Source: Cordilura impudica
Taxonomy: Eukaryota > Arthropoda > Insecta > Diptera > Scathophagidae
Direction of reading: 5' to 3'
Assembly (NCBI GenBank): GCA_963682025.1
Contig: OY821518.1
Location: 227,521,070 to 227,585,069, forward strand
Length of the DNA: 64,000 bases
The notes beneath the pieces are model-generated. The model had not been told where the DNA came from. It ran no database searches and saw only the letters and a list, made by a program, of their open reading frames with translations. Shown piece after piece: positions 43,001 to 52,700 of the stretch (its first letter is position 1; each line of letters starts with the position of its first letter). The translations under genes and the position numbers were made by a program.

Positions 43001-46000
43001 TCTTAATTGTTAATGAAATTTGTGAAGCCAAATATTTCCCAATAACTGATGAGGAAACGGTAATGCTGAGATACGCTATGCCAAATGAAGAAGTAGCAGA
43101 ACGTTTTCTTACATATAATCCTATAGAAAGCCACAAAGGAAGAGAACTAGCAACCAGAATTTAATTTTTTTTTTACAAATATAAAATTTACGTCAAAAAT
43201 TTGAGAGGCTAGTCTTACAATAGGTTAGGTTAGGTTAGGTTGAAAGTGGCTGCTAATCCAAAGGAAAAGCACACTTAGACTCTGGGGTCCATTGTGATAC
43301 TACGGGACGAATAGGTGTTCCCCTCAGTCCCCACCGTAGAACCAGTTTGAGCTCCTGATGAAGCCCCTGATATGTGAAATGTCCACATTTGAGAGATCAG
43401 AGAGATCGTGAAGAAACGGCGATCCCAATTTTCGAAGTCTCGTTCTGGAGAGCGCCGGGCAATAGCAAAGGAAGTGCTCTATGCTCTCCACCTCCTCCAC
43501 ATCCATGAAGCTACGACAGAAGTCATTTGACGAGACCCTGAGGCGTTCAGCGTGTCTCCCTATGAGGCAGTGCCCAGTGATAACAGCAACTACTGTTGAA
43601 ATCTCCCTACGGGGGAGTGATAGTAGCGCGCTAGTGAGCTTATGATTTAGAGCCGGCCAGATCTGTCTCATGATCCTGCACGTTGATCCATTAGCCCTTC
43701 TGTTGTCGGTTATGCCGGCGGTGTGAATCCGAAGTTCCAGCCTGCAAGATTCCAGGGGTATACCAACACATTCCAAATCCGCTGGAACCCGTAAGGTAGT
43801 GCCCTGTCTTGCCAACTCGTCAGCTTTACAGTTTCCCGGTATATTCCTGTGCCCTGGGACCCAAATGAGTCTGATGTCGAACTGCTTGGCCATCTCATTT
43901 AAAGACGTGCGGCAGTTAAGGGTGGTTCTTGTTTTCAGGAACATTGATTCCAAGGATTTTACCGCGGCCTGACTATCAGAGTAGATGTTTACTGCGGTTG
44001 TAGACAGAATATTCCGACCCAACCAGTCAGCAACTTCCTTTATTGCCAGTACCTCTGCCTGATAAACACTGCAGTGGTCTGGCAACCTGCGAGCCAGATT
44101 TAGTCCAAGCTCCTTTGAATAGAATCCGAAACCAACTTGACCACACAATTTCGATCCGTCAGTATAGAAATTTATCGAACGCCTGCTACCTGGAACCTCC
44201 CCTGACCAGGATTCCCTGGTCGGTATCAGAGTTTGGTAGTATCGGTCGAATACACTCCTCGGAGTGGTGTAATCCACGTTCAATGGTAAGTTCCTGTTAT
44301 TCAGGATCACTCCATGGCCACAATTATGACCACGCCATTGTATTGTGCTTCTTAGTCGAATGGCCGATGAGGCCGCCGACTGCTTTCCTAATATGTCCAA
44401 CGGTATTAGGTGTAAGAGGCTGTTCAAGGCATCCGTAGGTGTGGTGCGAAGGGCACCAGTAATACACATGGAAGCCATTCTCTGTACCCTTGCAAGAAGG
44501 TTGGTATTAGAGGCCTTCTCTAGTGCAGGCCACCAGACGATGACCCCGTAAAGCAGTATTGGGCGAACCACCACAATTATTTGTCGGCGTCAACACATTA
44601 CTGGGCAATTATGCGCAAACATCTTGAAAAAACTGATATACGTATGCAATAATCGTCATTAGTTCCGAAAAGACGAAATTAGGTCGTTGTCAAAAGATTA
44701 CAATACTCCGGAAAGCGTTGCTGTTAGACATCAGAAGTGATTCACGAGGTCTGGCGTTTATTGAAGGACTTGAAAAAAGAAAATGCTGTAACGAAAGTCT
44801 TCTGGGCTGTCTGACTAGATCGAATCAATGGTGTCAGTATATCTCTACAAAAAACCACTATTGAACTTCGAACGGCATTCGATCTCATAAAATCGCTTTT
44901 AGATTTTTTTTACTTTTACAGCGAGAATTATTTGACGATACCGAAATGAATGCAAATGGGAAAACTGAGAGCACTGTGATGAAGAAAAACGCATCACGAT
45001 GAGAGATCGACAGAAGACGTTGTATACAAAGAAATAGAGAAGTTATATATGTTGTATACAGAATTTTCCCGGCGACTAGACAGTTATCGGGAAATCAATG
45101 CTTTGTTTCGATTTCTAGCAGATTTTCGAACAATTCCAAATACGAAATTAGAAAGGGACATAATTTCGAGGACATTGAGTCTGAGTTTATAGACAAGATG
45201 GTTCAGTTCAAGTGCTTCATCTTACAACTAGAGGATGCCGTAAGAGTATCTATCCAATTTCATACGTTATTCCTCAGCTATTTGACCGATAGGCTCCAAA
45301 GTCAATATAAACCTGCCTGAAATGATGACAATCAATATTATCTTATTTTAGCCGGGCGAATGATTTATTTTTTGAGAGAGCGTGATTTAAACAGACATAC
45401 AGATGGACGGACATCGCTATATCGATTCGAGTTGTTACAAAATCTAGAATATATACCTTCCGGAGTCGCAAATAAATTTTTCGTTACAAACAGAACGATG
45501 AACTATATATAACTATATATACAAGTTCTTCTTATTTCGTACGTACGTTAAAAATAAACATGTTGGAAGCTCCGTTTTTTAATGGGTTATTATGGGATAT
45601 CATATATACTTCCACAAGAAAGGAATAAATCGTAAAATCAGGGAAAGAATTTACTACTTATTAACTTAAAAAAATTACATATTTCAGATCTACCAAGAAT
45701 CTTGGCTGTAATATGATCGTTTTCACAATTAATATTTTGAGTAGCTTTTTTAAAATAATTTTAAAAAATCTTTAAACTGAAAATTTTTTAAAGAAAATTT
45801 TAAAACTTTTTTTTAAATAATACTTAGTATCGCCAATAAGAAAAGCTATAAAAGTTATGAAGCATTGAAAAGAAAAGTATTTACTTATCGTCATCGGGAA
45901 GATTAGAAGCATCCGCCGTAACCGTTGCATCACCCATTGCAATTGTAGAAGCTATTGCACTATTAAAAAGGTATAAAGTATACATAATGTAGCAAAAGCA

Positions 46001-46495
46001 TTAGAAATATTTGACCCAACAAACCAAAGGAAGAGTTAAAAAAATAAAGCCATAGAAAATAGATCTAGATAAATTTAATAATAGCCATCCAAACCCGTAT
46101 TTCTTACCGTTGTTGAGCAGCTTGTTGGGCCAAAATTTGTGCTGTCAACTGTTGATGAAAGGCATAGGGATTGATGAAACCGAAACCAAAGTCGGGTGCA
46201 TAACCATAATTAAAACCACCACCGTAGTCGTCAAAATCGTTGTAGTTGCCGGTATATGCATCATTTGCACCATTGCTGTTCGAATAACTGCCAGAATATG
46301 AACCGGCTCCCTTCGGAACTTAAACATAAAAAAAAAAAACATTGTAAAAAAATAAATTAAAGAGAAAAATATTCGTTATATAATTATGAAACAATAATTT
46401 TTTTGCATTAAATTGTTTATGTATTCGTACTTACCAGCATCGGTATTCATTACTCCCCATAAAACGCACGTTGATATCAAAATTATGTTCCACAT
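40044..46495 (-). CDS. gene C1: 230-aa secreted Gly/Tyr/Asn-rich protein, five coding exons
   Basis: Minus-strand exons are 46435-46495, 46108-46318, 45885-45959, 40286-40454 and 40044-40220 (61, 211, 75, 169 and 177 nt, total 693). All junctions are GT-AG and the phases agree. Residues 1-20 form a signal peptide (MWNIILISTCVLWGVMNTDA). Residues 21-75 are Gly, Tyr, Asn and Asp rich (YTGNYNDFDDYGGGFNYGY). Residues about 75-91 are Gln/Ala rich (QQLTAQILAQQAAQQ). Exon 4 has IQRQQAAFFDNIRRK and a YSAAAASIGPGGGY segment. Exon 5 ends with VNGKKTSHRGAQTTINDNG and RITTYKVNS, similar in layout to the end of gene A. I do not recognise the family; a cuticle or extracellular matrix role is possible. Intron 3 is 5.4 kb and full of transposons. 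An almost identical gene is at 56958-63876. Confidence 0.88.
40849..42277 (+). mobile_element. DD41D mariner-like element, degenerate, in intron 3 of gene C1
   Basis: The terminal repeats are TATTAAAGGGTTTTTT (left) and, inverted at the right, AAAAACACCCTTTATTA. The coding remnant begins MDRLIREQNVELLYQHNGS, then ALRPIHDNNNRPSEQ. Later come RTDQIIASVQHSIDEDPYRS and PPRSCDLMPLDHF (around 41945-41985). It has many frameshifts. A 57-bp piece present in the second copy (58146-58202) is missing here. A MITE is inserted at 41655-41942. Confidence 0.82.
41655..41942. mobile_element. MITE with AAGGCC--GTTAGCCA ends nested in the mariner
   Basis: Left end AAGGCCTTGTTAGCCACACG; right end, read inward, AAGGCCAAGTTAGCCAAAAT. 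The inner ends share GTAACCGTA. It splits the mariner just before PPRSCDL. TTAA/TTA lies at the borders. Confidence 0.75.
42770..45270 (+). pseudogene. hAT-type (DUF4371/ZMYM1-like) transposase remnant, interrupted by a LINE
   Basis: The left part (42770-43164) reads LGLGFRGCNEILGSQRNDNY, then SSTICKKVIKILGNKAK, NEICEAKYFPI and LRYAMPNEEVAERFL...SHKGRELA, which is the usual order in hAT proteins of the DUF4371 type. The SVDST-type segment is deleted. After the LINE (43223-44572) the frame resumes in pieces matching the RINGVSISLQKTIIELRTA region and a C-terminal segment. It is inactive. Confidence 0.72.
43223..44572 (-). pseudogene. non-LTR retrotransposon 3' part: reverse transcriptase tail, RNase H and zinc region (5' end deleted)
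   Basis: The frame 43324-44574 is open for 416 codons. It opens with VVRPILLYGVIVWW and then carries the RNase H motifs FYTDGSK (D), VYQAEVLAIKE (E), IYSDSQAA (D) and GHRNIPGNCKADELAR (H and D). Further on comes FCRSFMDVEEVESIEHFLCYCPAL, the C-terminal Cys/His motif region. The 3' end carries four TAACC units on the sense strand. The left target duplication CTAGTCTTACAATA is at 43209-43222. The matching right copy was lost with a 417-bp deletion that is not present in the second unit. Confidence 0.9.
45340..45560. mobile_element. Helitron-like repeat fragment
   Basis: Contains ACAGACATACAGATGGACGGACATCGC, 'tatatcgattcgagttgtta' and 'gttacaaacag', the terminal block order of family A but diverged. 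It is shared by both duplication units (62740-62960). Confidence 0.5.
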
Positions 46496-46573
46496 TTTCA
46501 ATTAACTAAAAAGAAAATTTATAAATGCGGAAATATTAAAATCTTTTTTATGTGTTTTATTTTTTTGCGGAAG

Positions 46574-46582
46574 TTTTATATA
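46574..46582 (-). promoter_or_regulatory. TATA box upstream of gene C1
   Basis: TATATAAAA on the minus strand, 80-90 bp before the start codon. The region is shared with the second copy (63956-63964, TATATAAAA). Confidence 0.5.
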
Positions 46583-46639
46583 TGTAGACGAGCAGGTATA
46601 TTACATATGCTCGAGCATGTATGTGCCTTAGAGTGGTCT

Positions 46640-47120
46640 TACGTTATATGGACATTTTTCAAATTTCGATGTGTAGAAATTCCGTTCCTAAAATCTGAGA
46701 TAAATCCGAGAACGTTAACCCATTATTTGCCAAGGCCAGCTTTATTTTTAAGATAAATCTAAATAAAGATTACCGAAAACGAGTTTTTCTATTAAACTCG
46801 ATGAAACCACTATTTCGAATTTAAGAAAAATAATTCGGTTATATTTTATTTATTTAACCCATCAGTGCTCCTGGGATCAAAATAATCCATGGTGATGTAT
46901 CTTTGGTGCAATTATCCGTTTATTGCTCGCGAATAATACTGATCCCGATTCTTATAACAACTTGCCGGAAAAATTAAACTATAGAACGAAATTTTCGTAA
47001 AATCTCTCAAAAAAAATATTTTCCCCATAAAAACACACTTGAAATTTTAAATCGATTTCCGGCACGACTTTTCTTTGTCCGATTGTCCCAAAACTTCACA
47101 TTTATTAGTTTTATATTAAA
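46640..47120. mobile_element. rearranged copy of the long-TIR DNA transposon
   Basis: 46640-46933 matches the right half of 32402-33488 in direct orientation ('gagaacgt-aacccattatttgccaagg', 'aacccatcagtgctcctgggatcaaaa'). 46934-47120 matches its left half in inverted orientation ('taatactgatcccga', 'gccggaaaaattaaac', 'ttccccat'). So two halves are joined head to head. Confidence 0.7.
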
Positions 47121-47216
47121 AGGTAACAAACTGTACCCCGTCTATCCCCAAAATCGCATTTTCATTTTTAGGAACCACTGTAATGTGCCTTCATTCTGCC
47201 TTTTAATAGAAAGTAG

Positions 47217-47640
47217 CATAACCTAGCACGCGATTTCCAGAGCAAATTGTAGGAAATTTTATTTTTTTTTTCAATATTTGTCTAATCTATATATATATAT
47301 ATATATAAAATTTATAATAATATATAATTTTATAAGAGCATAAAGGTATGCTAATCGATTTTAGGCAATTCACAATTCAACACAGGGCGTGTGATATAAA
47401 ATTATAATGAAATTCGATGAATTGTGAATTGACTAGAATTGATTAACATACCTTTAGGCTCTTATAAAATTATTTATTATTGATATTTTATTTTATCTAA
47501 TTTAATATATTGTTAACACATATTATATATTAATTTTGAAATTCTGTACTTCTCCTCCATACGTACTATAACTAAGCCAATTTTCACACTACTCTTTGCC
47601 CGCATTATGCTTAAAAAGGGTTTAAAAATTTTCCTTATCG
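47217..47640. mobile_element. non-autonomous TTTATAAGAGC element with inverted repeats (copy 4)
   Basis: The hairpin core 47327-47470 (ATTTTATAAGAGC, AAAGGTATGCTAATCG ... inverse) has both arms, flanked by 'ctagcacgcgatttccag' on the left and 'aaattctgtacttctcctcc' on the right, matching copy 3. Confidence 0.75.
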
Positions 47641-47843
47641 TTCTACTATATAGATCTTGTTTGCAAAGGATTCCCAAATTTAAATGATGTCTAAATTAAA
47701 TTTTACGTATAGTAACTCACAGTGAAAATGACCCAGCCTTCGTTTAACTATTTTCGGTAGAAAATTTATATAAACTAAATGATAATTCTAGACGAAAGTA
47801 CATTTAGTTTAGAGGTTACTATATATCGCATAATATAAAATAA

Positions 47844-48392
47844 ACAAGTAAGAAAATTATAGTCGGTCTAGACGATACCCTATATCATTAGAGACCCTAC
47901 CACTTATGTTCAACCTATTAGATACAGAAAATAATCATAAACCAAATTTGAGTGGCATTGTTATTAATTTTTTGCCTTCGGATATGAAAAAGTTCATATC
48001 AGATGTTATATTTATATGGGACTAGGTCAATAAATGGACCGATCCTGACTATATTTGGTAGGGTCACTTATTATCTGCAAAAACGTGTACGAACTATATT
48101 TGAGAAAAATCTGCCCAATATTTTAGTTTTTTGATAGATTTAAGTGAAGACCGGGAATTAGCTTCATATGATGGCTACGAATATTCCAAGAGGTTTTATT
48201 TTTGAACTACTGATAAATGGATGTAACAAAAATACACAAACCCAATTTAACCGAGATCAATAAGATAATTTTAATATTATGACAATTTAATGTACCTCAT
48301 AGGGGTCATTTGTATGGGGACTAGGTCTGAACATGCACCGAGTTTTACCAATTTCAATAGCGTTCACCCTATGGCCGAAGGAAATTTATATA
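47844..48392 (+). mobile_element. Helitron-like INE repeat, family A, interrupted by Tigger
   Basis: It starts ACAAGTAAGAAAATTATAG with AGTCGGTCTAGAC (the palindrome is shortened). The usual family blocks follow up to 'cctatggccgaaggaaatttata', where the Tigger element begins at a TA. Confidence 0.8.
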
Positions 48393-49586
48393 CAGTAGAC
48401 GCTCGCAAATTAGAGCTTTCAGTAATTAGAACGTCCAGAAATTAGAATCAATGTTTGCAATACATTAAACGCTCTGAAATTCGAATTTAAAATTCTAATT
48501 TCTGAGCGTTTTTTTTTTTTTGTTATTTGAATACACAGGAAATCCCCAATTTATTTTTATTCTGTTTGAATAAAGTAAAACTAAAAAGGGGAATCACCAA
48601 ATTATATATGTTTTTCCCTATTTGTTTTTTTTTTGTCGCATTTATGTACATTTTTGGCTAGTTTATTTGTGAAATTTGATACGCGTGTACATATTATTAG
48701 GCAGTCTCTATTAAATAGTGAAAGTGTATCATTTAAAATGTTAAATACACGTAAAAAAAAACACTTTATCATTGGAAACTAAAGTCAAAATATTAGAAAA
48801 GCTTGACAAAGGCGTTCAAGGGAACCGGTTAGCCCTAGATTTTAATGTGACAACATCTTCAATCAGCTACATCAAATCACATAGAACAGCAATATTAAAT
48901 GCTGTTTCAAACACATATCAGGAGGCAAACAATAAATCTTTGCACAGCGCTGAATATCCAAAAATGGAAAGTCGTCTGTATGAGTGGTTTTTAAATCAAC
49001 GAGAAAAAAAGTGTACATTGACTGGGCCAATATTAAAAGAGAAAGCTAAACAAATATTTAGAGAGGAATATCCCGATAAAGATGAAAATGCATTCCGGGC
49101 AAGTGATGGATGGTTTACCAAATTTAAGAAGCGACACGGTATCCGTTTTTTAAAAATTTGTGGCGAGATTCTTTCCAGTGATGTTGCTTCAGTCACTCCT
49201 TTTATTCATCGATATCGTGCAAAGATCGCTGAGATGGGTTTAATGGAGTCACAAATATATAATGTCGACGAAACCGGATTATTTTTTCGTTGCCTACCAG
49301 ACAGAACCTATGTCTCTGCTTTTGAAAAAAACGCCCCTGGACATAAAATTCAAAAAGACAGAATTTCAGTCCTACTTGGTGCAAACTCTGATGGATCACA
49401 CAAATTAGTTCCATTGGTAATTGGAAAAGCAAAAAAACCCAGGTGTTTTAAAAATTTCAATAATCCTCTGCATTACAACTTTTCAAAAAATGCTTGGATG
49501 ACTTCTCGGATTTTTCACGAATGGTTTCACGGAATATTTATTAAAGAGGTAAACAAAAATATTGATTTCAGGTTCAGTACATAATT
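48393..49586 (+). mobile_element. Tigger/pogo-type DNA transposon, left part, cut by the assembly gap
   Basis: Starts CAGTAGACGCTCGCAAATTAG after a TA target. CAGT with a following Ala/Thr-rich terminal repeat is typical of pogo/Tigger elements. A sub-terminal hairpin region (48415-48515) repeats the 'aattagaacg/cgctctgaaatt' motifs. The right end lies in or beyond the N gap. Confidence 0.85.
48738..49584 (+). pseudogene. Tigger/pogo (CENP-B-like) transposase, N-terminal and first catalytic part
   Basis: ATG at 48738 starts MLNTRKK. A one-base error in the A run 48752-48760 shifts into the long frame starting near 48761. Domains in order are a psq/CENP-B helix-turn-helix (KVKILEKLDKGVQGNRLALD), the CENP-B-type second DNA-binding domain (ESRLYEWFLNQREKK, DGWFTKFKKRHGIRF), and the start of the DDE domain with IYNVDETGLFF holding the first Asp. 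A stop at 49582 follows a diverged segment (HEWFHGIFIKEVNKNIDF). The remaining catalytic Asps would be in the gap. Confidence 0.85.
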
Positions 49587-49786
49587 NNNNNNNNNNNNNN
49601 NNNNNNNNNNNNNNNNNNNNNNNNNNNNNNNNNNNNNNNNNNNNNNNNNNNNNNNNNNNNNNNNNNNNNNNNNNNNNNNNNNNNNNNNNNNNNNNNNNNN
49701 NNNNNNNNNNNNNNNNNNNNNNNNNNNNNNNNNNNNNNNNNNNNNNNNNNNNNNNNNNNNNNNNNNNNNNNNNNNNNNNNNNNNNN
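49587..49786. other. assembly gap, 200 N
   Basis: Exactly 200 undetermined bases between the Tigger element and satellite array 3. The round length suggests a placeholder, so the true distance is unknown. Confidence 0.98.
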
Positions 49787-52700
49787 AATTAAAATTAAAA
49801 ATTAAAAATTAAAAATTAAAAATTAAAAATTAAAAATTAAAAATTAAAAATTAAAAATTAAAAATTAAAAATTAAAAATAACAAATAAAAATTAAAAATT
49901 AAAAATTAAAAATTAAAAATTAAAAATTAAAAATTAAAAATTAAAAGTTAAAAATTAAAAATTAAAAATTAAAAATTAAAAATTAAAAATTAAAAATTAA
50001 AAATTAAAAATTAAAAATTAAAAATTAAAAATTAAAAATTAAAAATTAAAAATTAAAAATTAAAAATTAAAAATTAAAATTAAAAATTAAAAATTAAAAA
50101 TTAAAAATTAAAAATTAAAAATTAAAAATTAAAAATTAAAAATTAAAAATTAAAAATTAAAAATTAAAAATTAAAAATTAAAAATTAAAAATTAAAAATT
50201 AAAAATTAAAAATTAAAAATTAAAAATTAAAAATTAAAAATTAAAAATTAAAATTAAAAATTAAAAATTAAAAATTAAAAATTAAAAATTAAAAATTAAA
50301 AATTAAAAATTCAAAATTAAAAATTAAAAATTAAAAATTAAAAATTAAAAATTAAAAATTAAAAATTAAAAATTAAAAATTAAAAATTAAAAATTAAAAA
50401 TTAAAAATTAAAAATTAAAAATTAAAAATTAAAAATTAAAAATTAAAAATTAAAAATTAAAAATTAAAAATTAAAAATTAAAAATTAAAAATTAAAAATT
50501 AAAAATTAAAATTAAAAATTAAAAATTAAAAATTAAAAATTAAAAATTAAAAATTAAAAATTAAAAATTAAAAATTAAAAATTAAAAATTAAAAATTAAA
50601 AATTAAAAATTAAAAATTAAAAATTAAAAATTAAAAATTAAAAATTAAAAATTAAAAATTAAAAATTAAAAATTAAAAATTAAAAATTAAAAATTAAAAA
50701 TTAAAAATTAAAAATTAAAAATTAAAAATTAAAAATTAAAAATTAAAAATTAAAAATTAAAAATTAAAAATTAAAAATTAAAAATTAAAAATTAAAAATT
50801 AAAAATTAAAAATTAAAAATTAAAAATTAAAAATTAAAAATTAAAAATTAAAAATTAAAAATTAAAAATTAAAAATTAAAAATTAAAAATTAAAAATTTA
50901 AAAATTAAAAATTAAAAATTAAAAATTAAAAATTAAAAATTAAAAATTAAAAATTAAAAATTAAAAATTAAAAATTAAAAATTAAAAATTAAAAATTAAA
51001 AATTAAAAATTAAAAATTAAAAATTAAAAATTAAAAATTAAAAATTAAAAATTAAAAATTAAAAATTAAAAATTAAAAATTAAAAATTAAAATTAAAAAT
51101 TAAAAATTAAAAATTAAAAATTAAAAATTAAAAATTAAAAATTAAAAATTAAATATTAAAAATTAAAAATTAAAAATTAAAAATTAAAAATTAAAAATTA
51201 AAAATTAAAAATTAAAAATTAAAAATTAAAAATTAAAAATAAAAAATTAAAAATTAAAAATTAAAAATTAAAAATTAAAAATTAAAAATTAAAAATTAAA
51301 AATTAAAAATTAAAAATTAAAAATTAAAAATTAAAAATTAAAAATTAAAAATTAAAAATTAAAAATTAAAAATTAAAAATTAAAAATTAAAAATTAAAAA
51401 TTAAAAATTAAAAATTAAAAATTAAAAATTAAAAATTAAAAATTAAAAATTAAAAATTAAAAATTAAAAATTAAAAATTAAAAATTAAAAATTAAAAATT
51501 AAAAATTAAAATTAAAAATTAAAAATTAAAAATTAAAAATTAAAAATTAAAAATTAAAAATTAAAAATTAAAATTAAAAATTAAAAATTAAAAATTAAAA
51601 ATTAAAAATTAAAAATTAAAAATTAAAAATTAAAAATTAAAAATTAAAAATTAAAAATTAAAAATTAAAAATTAAAAATTAAAAATTAAAAATTAAAAAT
51701 TAAAAATTAAAAATTAAAAATTAAAAATTAAAAATTAAAAATTAAAAATTAAAAATTAAAAATTAAAAATTAAAAATTAAAAATTAAAAATTAAAAATTA
51801 AAAATTAAAAATTAAAAATTAAAATTAAAAATTAAAAATTAAAAATTAAAAATTAAAAATTAAAAATTAAAAATTAAAAATTAAAAATTAAAAATTAAAA
51901 ATTAAAAATTAAAAATTAAAAATTAAAAATTAAAAATTAAAAATTAAAAATTAAAAATTAAAAATTAAAAATTAAAAATTAAAAATTAAAAATTAAAAAT
52001 TAAAAATTAAAATTAAAAATTAAAAATTAAAAATTAAAAATTAAAAATTAAAAATTAAAAATTAAAAATTAAAAATTAAAAATTAAAAATTAAAAATTAA
52101 AAATTAAAAATTAAAAATTAAAATTAAAAATTAAAAATTAAAAATTAAAAATTAAAAATTAAAAATTAAAAATTAAAAATTAAAAATTAAAAATTAAAAA
52201 TTAAAAATTAAAAATTAAAAATTAAAAATTAAAAATTAAAAATTAAAAATTAAAAATTAAAAATTAAAAATTAAAAATTAAAAATTAAAAATTAAAAATT
52301 AAAAATTAAAAATTAAAAATTAAAAATTAAAAATTAAAAATTAAAAATTAAAAATTAAAAATTAAAAATTAAAAATTAAAAATTAAAAATTAAAAATTAA
52401 AAATTAAAAATTAAAAATTAAAAATTAAAAATTAAAAATTAAAAATTAAAAATTAAAAATTAAAAATTAAAAATTAAAAATTAAAAATTAAAAATTAAAA
52501 ATTAAAAATTAAAAATTAAAAATTAAAAATTAAAAATTAAAACTTAAAAATTAAAAATTAAAAATTAAAAATTAAAAATTAAAAATTAAAAATTAAAAAT
52601 TAAAAATAAACAATTAAAAATTAAAAATTAAAAATTAAAAATTAAAAATTAAAAATTAAAAATTAAAAATTAAAAATTATAAATTAAAAATTAAAAATTA

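Larger units (their letters stand above)
38446..46600. repeat. segmental duplication, unit 1 (8.2 kb, carries gene C1)
   Basis: Direct repeat of 55461-63986. Similarity starts just inside the right end of the family-B element (CAAACTTCGGTTGTAATATTGAG) and ends at 'cgagcaggtata' upstream of gene C. The gene, its introns and all nested transposons are shared, with small differences including indels of 417, 85 and 57 bp. Confidence 0.95.

Noticed and set aside
44043..44438. Plus-strand frame of 131 codons opposite the LINE
   Set aside because: The minus frame contains a complete set of RNase H motifs; the plus frame has none.
46110..46342. Open frames on both strands over gene C exon 2
   Set aside because: Neither is the phase required by the splice sites. 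The correct phase gives the Gly/Tyr/Asn-rich protein segment in both copies.
49562..49792. Open frame running through the N gap
   Set aside because: It exists only because undetermined bases contain no stop codons.
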